A DNA stretch of 10,793 bases from Phycisphaerae bacterium (lineage in GTDB: Bacteria; Planctomycetota; Phycisphaerae; Sedimentisphaerales; Anaerobacaceae): positions 1-10,793 of the forward strand of contig DAOVNI010000021.1 in assembly GCA_030630315.1 (NCBI GenBank). The letters are read 5' to 3'. Below, piece after piece: positions 6,176 through 10,793 of this stretch. A program made the position numbers and the translations under genes. How positions within the stretch are numbered: the stretch's first letter is position 1; every line of letters begins with the position of its first letter. The notes below the pieces were generated by a model that saw nothing but the letters and a program-made list of their open reading frames with translations, did not search any database and was not told the DNA's origin.

Positions 6176-6349
6176 ATGAATACTAAAAAGACAATGATTG
6201 ATGGAAAATCTCCTGCTGCCGCCCCTGCTTGCTGCCGGGAGAGGGAGAAATATTCCTGGGTCAGGAAAAAACTTCCTGTTTGGCTTGTGGATAAGTCGAA
6301 AGCGTTTGCGAGGATGCCGGCCTGTAAAAAAACGCACCCTGTTGTATAG
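6176..6349 (+). CDS. Possible small basic protein, 57 residues
   Basis: An open frame of 57 codons from ATG at 6176 to TAG at 6347-6349, in the divergent region between fliK and flgB. The RBS-like AAGG lies 5 nt before the ATG. The product begins MNTKKTMIDGKSPAAAPACC, has several Lys and Arg, and contains SWVRKKLPVWLVDKSKAF. There is no signal peptide, membrane segment or recognised domain, and three Cys residues form no clear metal motif. A hairpin followed by four T lies about 22 nt after the stop and might terminate it. I do not recognise the family. It could equally be a chance frame, since no promoter is evident and the region overlaps the rejected upstream extension of fliK on the other strand. 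Confidence 0.3.
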   Translation: MNTKKTMIDGKSPAAAPACCREREKYSWVRKKLPVWLVDKSKAFARMPACKKTHPVV

Positions 6350-6370
6350 AATCCTGACGCCGGTGCTGCC

Positions 6371-6397
6371 ATCCGAATGGGCGATTATTCGGGTTTT
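6371..6397 (+). terminator. Possible weak intrinsic terminator
   Basis: ATCCGAAT and ATTCGGGT pair (8 bp, one G-U) around an 8-nt loop, followed by TTT. It lies after the possible small ORF and before the flgB promoter, where it could insulate the two. The T-run is short. Confidence 0.35.
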
Positions 6398-6457
6398 AGC
6401 CGGTTTTTCGTAAAGAACGGGCGGTTAATAGATTGAAAATGACCGGCTTTAAGTACC

Positions 6458-6473
6458 TGGCACGATTATTGCT
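6458..6473 (+). promoter_or_regulatory. Sigma54 promoter for the flgB operon
   Basis: TGGCACG-ATTA-TTGCT is a near-perfect -24/-12 site. With C6472 as -12 the start is near 6484, leaving a leader of about 95 nt before the first flgB ATG. Sigma54 control of rod and MS-ring genes is well known in several bacterial groups. I see no obvious paired enhancer sites for an FlrC/FlgR-type activator, but such sites are hard to judge by eye. Confidence 0.88.
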
Positions 6474-6534
6474 AATTTTTCTCGAGCAGACAAAGTTTGT
6501 GTACAGATTTGGGAAAGGGTTCCCATTTTGTCCA

Positions 6535-6569
6535 GTACCAAATGAGCACAGCTCACGCCTATTTGGTGC
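6535..6569 (+). other. Structured leader hairpin before flgB
   Basis: GTACCAAAT (6535-6543) pairs with ATTTGGTGC (6561-6569), 9 bp with one G-U, enclosing a small inner stem GAGC-ACA-GCTC (6544-6554). It ends 9 nt before the first flgB ATG. Its 3' arm, ATTTGGTGCGGGGC, resembles the arm of the flgC leader hairpin. Confidence 0.6.
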
Positions 6570-6578
6570 GGGGCAAAA

Positions 6579-6959
6579 ATGGGGCCCAAGACAGAGATGT
6601 CCAAGACAAGCAATATAATAGATTTTCTCGAAGCCGGTATAAAGGCTGAAAGCCTTCGATATGAGGCGATTGCCAGTAATATTGCCAATCTCAGGACTCC
6701 GGGATACCGCAGGATTGGCGTCAAGTTCGAAGAGTTACTTGCCAAGGCCCTGGATTCGTCCGGTGCGGCCGACCTTAGTGAAATCGAGGCGCAGATACAT
6801 CAGCTTAACACAACGCCGGTGAAGTCAAACGGCAATGACGTTAATCTGGAGGTTGAGGTTGGGGAGATGGTTAAGAACACTCTTCGCCACAAGGTATATA
6901 TTCGGGCACTCAGCAAGAAATACCGCCAAATGGAATTGGCGATAAGCACAGGAAAGTAG
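6579..6959 (+). CDS. flgB: Flagellar basal-body rod protein FlgB
   Basis: FlgB is a proximal rod subunit that assembles on FliE and the MS ring in the periplasm. The 126-residue product carries the N-terminal rod signature AIASNIANLRTPGYRR, and the C-terminal helix NTLRHKVYIRALSKKYRQME matches the conserved C-terminal coiled-coil segment of the family. Length is normal. There are two possible starts: ATG 6579 and ATG 6597 (MSKTSNIIDF). Neither has a clear Shine-Dalgarno. The second gives a distance to the NIAN motif closer to that of FlgB in other bacteria, so the first six residues are uncertain. It is the first gene of the operon, under the sigma54 promoter at 6458. A 66-nt gap with a second hairpin separates it from flgC. 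Confidence 0.95.
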   Translation: MGPKTEMSKTSNIIDFLEAGIKAESLRYEAIASNIANLRTPGYRRIGVKFEELLAKALDSSGAADLSEIEAQIHQLNTTPVKSNGNDVNLEVEVGEMVKNTLRHKVYIRALSKKYRQMELAISTGK

Positions 6960-6964
6960 TGAGC

Positions 6965-7004
6965 CCGCACCAATCAGGCGTAAGCCTAAGCTCAATTGGT
7001 GCGG
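6965..7004 (+). other. Structured hairpin between flgB and flgC
   Basis: CCGCACCAAT (6965-6974) and ATTGGTGCGG (6995-7004) form a perfect 10-bp stem. Inside it AGGC-GTAA-GCCT (6976-6987) forms a 4-bp stem with a GNRA-type tetraloop. It lies 7 nt before the flgC RBS. It could act as an mRNA stabiliser or translational control element. No T-run follows, so termination is unlikely. Confidence 0.75.
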
Positions 7005-7010
7005 AGCGAG

Positions 7011-7016
7011 AAAGGA
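7011..7016 (+). promoter_or_regulatory. flgC ribosome binding site
   Basis: AAAGGA 9 nt before ATG 7026. It selects this start over the in-frame TTG at 6996, which falls inside the hairpin arm. Confidence 0.75.
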
Positions 7017-7025
7017 TTAGAGCAG

Positions 7026-7430
7026 ATGGAAGTTAACAATATCTTCGGCCCCATAGATATAGCGATTTCGGGTATGCGAGCCCAGCACAAACAGATGGAA
7101 GTGATTTCGTCGAATGTTGCCAACGCCCGCACGACCGACGCCGGCAAGGGCGAACCTTATCGCAGACTCGAAGCGATATTCAAAACAGACGGGGATGGTA
7201 TCGGCGGCGTTAGTCTGGACGAGATAGTTAAGGACATGAGCGATTTCACCAGGATTTTGGACCCCGGCAACCCTAATGCGGACGAGCAGGGGTATGTGAC
7301 GATGCCTAACGTGAGTTTGCCGAAAGAGATGATAAATCTAAATATTGCAATGCGGGCGTACAAGGCTAACGTCGCAATCCTGAAACGTTATCAGGCAATG
7401 GTGGAAACTGCACTCGAATTACTTCGATAA
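7026..7430 (+). CDS. flgC: Flagellar basal-body rod protein FlgC
   Basis: FlgC is a proximal rod subunit. The 134-residue product has the rod N-terminal signature GMRAQHKQMEVISSNVANARTT followed by GKGEPYRR, the FlgC-specific extension of that motif. The segment GYVTMPNVSLPKEMINLNIAMRAYKANVAILK is the conserved C-terminal helix region that packs against the N-terminus. Start at ATG 7026 gives MEVNNIFGPIDIA, normal for the family. The stop at 7428-7430 is 15 nt before fliE. Confidence 0.96.
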   Translation: MEVNNIFGPIDIAISGMRAQHKQMEVISSNVANARTTDAGKGEPYRRLEAIFKTDGDGIGGVSLDEIVKDMSDFTRILDPGNPNADEQGYVTMPNVSLPKEMINLNIAMRAYKANVAILKRYQAMVETALELLR

Positions 7431-7445
7431 GAGAGGGATAAGATA

Positions 7446-7766
7446 ATGATTAACCTGAATGCCAATGTAGGCTCGATATTGCCCAAAACCAATGTCGATT
7501 TCCCCGGGATGCCAAAAGTGGGAGACGGGCAGCAGAAGTCAGGCTTTACCGACACTATCAAGGCCGTCGAAAAATATATATCCAAGGTTGATGACCTTCA
7601 ACAGTCATCGAATGCGTCCGTAAAGGATTTGTTGTCCGGCAAAAGCGAAGATATTGCTTCGGTGGTCTCAGCGGTGGCTAAAGCCGATATGAGTTTCAAG
7701 CTTCTTGTGGGCGTGAGAAATAAGTTAATTGAAGCCTATAAGCAAACGATGAATATGTCAGTATAA
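7446..7766 (+). CDS. fliE: Flagellar hook-basal body complex protein FliE
   Basis: FliE links the MS ring to the proximal rod and is among the first substrates of the flagellar export gate. The 106-residue product has the usual length and layout: a variable N-terminus, then FTDTIKAVEKYISKVDDLQQ, VKDLLSGKSEDIASVVSAVAKADMSFKLLVGVRNKLIEAYKQTMNM. The last segment is the conserved C-terminal helix (typically VRNKLVEAYQEIMRM). The RBS AGAGGG lies about 9 nt before the ATG. It is separated from fliF by 163 nt, an unusually long gap in an otherwise compact operon, which contains the palindromic repeat also seen in fliK. Confidence 0.95.
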   Translation: MINLNANVGSILPKTNVDFPGMPKVGDGQQKSGFTDTIKAVEKYISKVDDLQQSSNASVKDLLSGKSEDIASVVSAVAKADMSFKLLVGVRNKLIEAYKQTMNMSV

Positions 7767-7802
7767 GCAGGCTGATTACGCCGGAGCCGCCGAAGCTTTA
7801 CG

Positions 7803-7833
7803 GTTTCCGAATTGAAAACATCCTTGTTTTCAA
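7803..7833. repeat. Third copy of palindromic repeat, fliE-fliF gap
   Basis: The core is GGTTTCCGAA then TTGAAAAC-ATCCTT-GTTTTCAA (7812-7833), an 8-bp stem with a 6-nt loop. It differs from the fliK copies at only a few positions (G/C in the flank, G/A in the loop). Looser similarity continues right to about 7853 (TCGGGAAC compared with TCGGGAGC), and a second stem ACGATG/CATCGT lies at 7835-7859. CGGTTTCC occurs at both 7801-7808 and 7864-7871, bracketing the copy. Confidence 0.8.
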
Positions 7834-7918
7834 AACGATGTCGGGAACCTTCGCATCGTGCTGCGGTTTCCTGAGACGGGTATCTCTTCGTGGTTTTAGT
7901 AACGGTTGAACAATAACT

Positions 7919-7924
7919 AAAGGG
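7919..7924 (+). promoter_or_regulatory. fliF ribosome binding site
   Basis: AAAGGG 5 nt before ATG 7930. It makes this ATG the start rather than the TTG directly before it. Confidence 0.7.
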
Positions 7925-7929
7925 ATTTG

Positions 7930-9438
7930 ATGAACTTCTTCGGCAAGATAAGAGCAGTCTGGCAAAAGACAAGCCTGGTTCAGCGGGCTCTGCTGATTGC
8001 GGTCGTTCTGACATTTGTTATTGTTGGTGTGCTGCTTACTTACTGGGCCCGCAGGCCCGATATGACAATACTGTATCGTGAGCTGGCACCTGAAGATGCG
8101 TCCAAGATTACAGAAAAAATCAGTGAACAAGGTATTGCTTACGAACTGCGAGCCGGCGGAACAAGTATCTACGCTCCGAAAAAGAAGGTCTATCAGCTTC
8201 GTCTGGATATGGCCAAAGAGGGGCTTCCTGAAGGAGGTCAAAAAGGTTACGGGATATTTGACAAGGAAAAAATTGGTGTCAGCCCCTTCGTTCAAACTGT
8301 CAACCTCAAGCGTGCGTTAGAGGAAGAGCTCGCCATGAGTATCCAGATGATAAATGGTGTAGTTCACGCACGGGTCCATATAGTAAGCGCTGAGCGGACA
8401 CTGTTTAGTTCCCGGGCAGACGAGACCACTGCTTCTGTGATTCTTCGACTAAAACCGGGGTATCGAATAAGCGCGTTGAATATAGCAGCAATTACACACC
8501 TTGTGGCCGGCGGTGTTGAGGGCCTTAACTCGGAAGATGTGACCGTGATAGACGACGAAGGACGCCTTCTTTCGTATAAGTCGGACCAAACTATGGCCCG
8601 TGGGGCAGGCACTGTTGCCGATTATAAGGAAAGAGTAGAGCAGAACTTAGCAAACAAAGTTGAAGATATGCTCACTGTTGTTTTAGGCCCTGGTCGTGCC
8701 GCGGTAAGTGTCAGCGCCGTTATCGATATGAACAGCGTTAGTACTGCTACGACAAAGTACGAGCCAAAGGGAGTCACTACAAAAGAAGAGATTACAAGTG
8801 GCTCTGAAATTGGAGCCAGCAGTGCGTCTGCTGCGGGCGAGCCAGCCGTACCGGGCAGCACAAAGAAAGACGAAACGATTATTACCGAATACGAGGTGGG
8901 CAAGACTGTGACGCAAGAGATTATTCTGCCGGGTAAAATAAAAACTCTGACAGTGGCGGCTTTTGTTGACTTATCGCCGGCCGATGTGAACGAAGCAGGG
9001 ACAGGGACTGGTGTCCAGACCGCAACGATAATGGTGTCTGATGTGGAAGAAATCATTAAAAATGCGCTCGGTCTCAGGGAGACAGACTTGCTTAAAGTGG
9101 TTGACACCAAGTTTCATCGCCCGGCGGAATTGCTGATTGATGAGGAGCCGTCGAACTGGCCTCGTTATATAGCAATTGCCCGCCAGGTTTCTTTAGGGAT
9201 TATGGCAATTTGCGCCCTGCTTGTTCTTCGGATATTCAGTGGTGCAAGGAAAAAGATGGCCTCAACTGCCACGGCAGGGGAATTGGCCGAAGCAGGAGAG
9301 GCTGCCGGTCTTCTCCCGGCCGGAGCTGAGGGTCCTGGACCATTAGCGGTGCGCAAACAGATAACCAGTGCCCTGCAGAGTAATCCTGAGCAGGTGAAGC
9401 AATTGTTTTCCAGCTGGCTCGAAGAAAAGGGGGAATAG
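7930..9438 (+). CDS. fliF: Flagellar MS-ring protein FliF
   Basis: FliF forms the membrane-embedded MS ring on which the rod, switch and export gate assemble. The 502-residue product has a first transmembrane segment at about 20-39 (ALLIAVVLTFVIVGVLLTYW), then the YscJ/FliF ring-building domain with MTILYRELAPEDASKI, GYGIFDKEKIGVSPFVQTVN and ALEEELAMSIQMINGVVHARVHI. The central domain includes GLNSEDVTVIDDEGRLLS and VEDMLTVVLGPGRAAVSVSA. A Gly/Ala/Ser-rich flexible loop near residue 295 is usual. A second transmembrane segment is at about 415-437. The cytoplasmic tail ends in VRKQITSALQSNPEQVKQLF, followed by SSWLEE, the FliG-binding helix. The length is slightly short for the family but complete. 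The stop is 4 nt before the fliG start, so translation is probably coupled. Confidence 0.97.
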   Translation: MNFFGKIRAVWQKTSLVQRALLIAVVLTFVIVGVLLTYWARRPDMTILYRELAPEDASKITEKISEQGIAYELRAGGTSIYAPKKKVYQLRLDMAKEGLPEGGQKGYGIFDKEKIGVSPFVQTVNLKRALEEELAMSIQMINGVVHARVHIVSAERTLFSSRADETTASVILRLKPGYRISALNIAAITHLVAGGVEGLNSEDVTVIDDEGRLLSYKSDQTMARGAGTVADYKERVEQNLANKVEDMLTVVLGPGRAAVSVSAVIDMNSVSTATTKYEPKGVTTKEEITSGSEIGASSASAAGEPAVPGSTKKDETIITEYEVGKTVTQEIILPGKIKTLTVAAFVDLSPADVNEAGTGTGVQTATIMVSDVEEIIKNALGLRETDLLKVVDTKFHRPAELLIDEEPSNWPRYIAIARQVSLGIMAICALLVLRIFSGARKKMASTATAGELAEAGEAAGLLPAGAEGPGPLAVRKQITSALQSNPEQVKQLFSSWLEEKGE

Positions 9439-9442
9439 GTAA

Positions 9443-10435
9443 GTGGCAGTGAGGGGTAAACAGAGAGCTGCGATGCTGCTGACAAGCCTGGATGCTGACA
9501 CGGCGGCCGAGCTGCTCAAGGGGCTGCCTCCGGATGACATCCAACAGATAGCTGTGGAGCTGGCTCGAATCGATGCATCAGGCCGTCGCGACAGGAGGGA
9601 GGAAGTGAACATTGCCCGCGAGTTCTATAACTCACTTCAAAACGAACAAAGTCGGGGATTTAGTATAAAAGGTTTTCTTAACGAAATGCTTGTAAGCATC
9701 CTTGGCAAAGACAAGGCGGAACAAGTTCAATCTCAGATTAGAAAGGTAACACAAAAAAAAGACTCGTTTGTGGATATACGTTCAGCCAACACGGACGAAT
9801 TGGTTCTTGCGCTGGAGGGTGAGCACCCACAGACAATCGCTGTGGTTCTGTCAGAGCTGTCTCCGCGGAAAAGCCAGGAGGTTCTGGCGCTTTTGAGCGA
9901 AGAGGCCCGCCTCAATGCCGTGTGCAAAATGACGAACCTGGACGTGCTTCGAGGGGGAGTGAAGGAACGGATAGCGTCTATGGTTGACGAACGGCTTAAG
10001 AGTTTCAAAGGAGAGACTCTTGTGGAAAAACCGGAGCAAACTCTACGAAAACTTGCCATTATGTTAAGTGGTCTGCAGAAAGACCTGCGAGACCGCCTGC
10101 TCGATGAGATCAGAAAACATGACGAGGAGACGGCCACCATGGTAAGGCGTTTGATGGTAACATGGGAAGATATTCCGTCAATAGCAGACAGGTCTATGCA
10201 GGAAGGTCTGCGAGCCATCCAGGCGGGCAAATTAGCGATTGCGCTTTTTGAGGCAGACCCGGAGATTGTGCAAAAGATACGCTCAAACATATCTGAACGG
10301 CTTGCGGCTACGCTTGACGAAGAAATATCACTGATGCAGGAGCCGCTGCAAGAAGAAGTACTTGAGGCGAGGGAAGAAGTTGTCGAGCCTTTGCGAAAGG
10401 CCAGCGAAGAAGGCACACTCAGACATGTAAGATAA
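9443..10435 (+). CDS. fliG: Flagellar motor switch protein FliG
   Basis: FliG sits on the cytoplasmic face of the MS ring, interacts with the stator and determines torque and direction. The 330-residue product has the N-terminal FliF-binding domain (KQRAAMLLTSLDADTAAELLKGLPPDDIQQI), the middle-domain EHPQTIAVVLSELSPRKSQEVL (EHPQ at 127-130), and the C-terminal domain from about 235 (RRLMVTWEDIPSIADRSMQEGLRAI). The start is GTG 9443 with an AGGGGG Shine-Dalgarno overlapping the end of fliF. In most FliG proteins the torque helix reads DDRS; here it is ADRS (A248-D249), so the first acidic residue is lost. The usual MGPVRL segment after it is replaced by LMQEPLQEEV. Whether the motor is altered is unknown. 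Confidence 0.96.
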   Translation: MAVRGKQRAAMLLTSLDADTAAELLKGLPPDDIQQIAVELARIDASGRRDRREEVNIAREFYNSLQNEQSRGFSIKGFLNEMLVSILGKDKAEQVQSQIRKVTQKKDSFVDIRSANTDELVLALEGEHPQTIAVVLSELSPRKSQEVLALLSEEARLNAVCKMTNLDVLRGGVKERIASMVDERLKSFKGETLVEKPEQTLRKLAIMLSGLQKDLRDRLLDEIRKHDEETATMVRRLMVTWEDIPSIADRSMQEGLRAIQAGKLAIALFEADPEIVQKIRSNISERLAATLDEEISLMQEPLQEEVLEAREEVVEPLRKASEEGTLRHVR

Positions 10436-10439
10436 AAGG

Positions 10440-10470
10440 GGGGCCCCAAAGGCGGAAAAGAGCGTTTGGG
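10440..10470 (+). other. Inverted repeats in fliG-fliH gap
   Basis: GGGGCCCC (10440-10447) is a perfect palindrome, and CCCAAA (10445-10450) can pair with TTTGGG (10465-10470) around a purine-rich 14-nt loop. The structure lies just before fliH, which lacks a strong RBS, so it may affect fliH translation. Confidence 0.35.
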
Positions 10471-10481
10471 AACCCAGTAAG

Positions 10482-10793
10482 ATGTCGCGAACGGTTACAA
10501 TCCGACTTGAAAAGCCGATTGCCTCGGCAAAGCTACAGAACGGGGCTGCCGGGGACGTTACGGCAGCATCTACCGAAGCCAAACAGGCTGAGCTGCTTGG
10601 CCTACAGAAAGAAAGTCTGGCGCAGGTGTGTCATGCCCTGCAGGATGCGGTCAATAAAGTAAATGAGTTTCAAGAGAACTTATTCAAGGAACATAAAGAG
10701 CAGATTGCCAAACTATCTGTTGAAATCGCCAGGAAGATATTGGTGCAAAAGGTTCAAGAAAAGGATTACGAAATAGTGCCGATCATTGAAGAA
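10482..10793 (+). CDS. fliH: Flagellar assembly protein FliH, N-terminal part (3' end outside window)
   Basis: FliH holds the FliI export ATPase as an inactive complex and docks it at the C-ring. The visible 104 residues start MSRTVTIRLEKPIASAKLQN and continue into a long charged helix (NKVNEFQENLFKEHKEQIAKLSVEIARKILVQKVQEKDYEIVP). The IARKIL segment followed by a charged helix and an upcoming hydrophobic stretch is typical of FliH/YscL proteins, and the position after fliG supports the name. The N-terminal region has no similarity I can name, as is common in this poorly conserved family. The ATG lacks a clear Shine-Dalgarno, and the gene runs off the right edge. Confidence 0.85.
   Translation, partial: MSRTVTIRLEKPIASAKLQNGAAGDVTAASTEAKQAELLGLQKESLAQVCHALQDAVNKVNEFQENLFKEHKEQIAKLSVEIARKILVQKVQEKDYEIVPIIEE

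Noticed and set aside
6092..6337. N-terminal 82-codon extension of fliK to an ATG at 6337
   Set aside because: It lies upstream of the predicted sigma54 transcript start, has no RBS at its ATG, and its translation lacks the low-complexity composition of the FliK N-terminus.
8088..8110. TGGCACC followed by TGC inside fliF as a sigma54 site
   Set aside because: The GG to GC distance is 11 instead of 10 nt, and it is within coding sequence.
9733..10449. 238-codon minus-strand open frame
   Set aside because: Antisense to fliG, Ser/Arg-rich, no motifs.
1..10793. CRISPR array, tRNA, rRNA, insertion sequence or phage gene
   Set aside because: I found no regularly spaced repeats of CRISPR size, no cloverleaf or rRNA-like segment, and no transposase or integrase motif on either strand.

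Overview
The window is part of a flagellar gene region from a Gram-negative-type bacterium of moderate GC content. Directly visible are a flagellin start on the minus strand at the left edge, a FliK-type hook-length gene on the minus strand, and a plus-strand basal-body operon flgB-flgC-fliE-fliF-fliG-fliH that runs off the right edge. Promoters for both flagellar sigma factors are readable: a near-consensus sigma28 (FliA) site in front of flagellin, and two sigma54 sites of the form TGGCACG-N4-TTGCT, one in front of fliK and one in front of flgB. The organism cannot be fixed from sequence alone. A Planctomycetota-like bacterium (Phycisphaerae or Sedimentisphaerales type) is my best guess, and it is only an inference from the style of the proteins and repeats.

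Layout. Positions 1-380 (minus) hold the flagellin N-terminus. Positions 381-850 hold its leader and promoter, an upstream curved A-tract block and a long inverted repeat. Positions 852-1064 are a broken 5' copy of a glycosyltransferase gene. Positions 1065-1474 carry no recognisable gene but contain a second sigma28-like promoter. Positions 1475-2860 encode a four-CBS-domain protein whose N-terminus resembles HigA-type antitoxins. Positions 2939-3949 hold the intact glycosyltransferase. Positions 3950-4213 are a repeat-containing spacer. Positions 4214-6091 (minus) are fliK. Positions 6092-6578 are the divergent control region, with both sigma54 promoters, a possible 57-residue ORF and structured leader RNA. 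Positions 6579-10793 are the flgB operon.

How it fits together. The flgB operon encodes the proximal rod (FlgB, FlgC), the MS-ring adaptor (FliE), the MS ring (FliF), the switch (FliG) and the start of the export-ATPase regulator (FliH). FliK sets hook length and is transcribed divergently from its own sigma54 promoter. Flagellin comes later, under sigma28. This matches the usual two-step flagellar hierarchy. The CBS protein may belong to the late sigma28 class, and the glycosyltransferase could modify flagellin; both are inferences from position.

Points most worth a second look: (1) a short hairpin-forming repeat found twice in tandem and in frame inside fliK and once between fliE and fliF, with compensatory changes in the stem; (2) matching hairpin leaders in front of flgB and flgC; (3) a fliK transcript predicted to have only about 5 nt of leader; (4) a HigA-like segment fused to CBS domains under a sigma28-like promoter; (5) a 208-bp ungapped duplication flanking the CBS gene.
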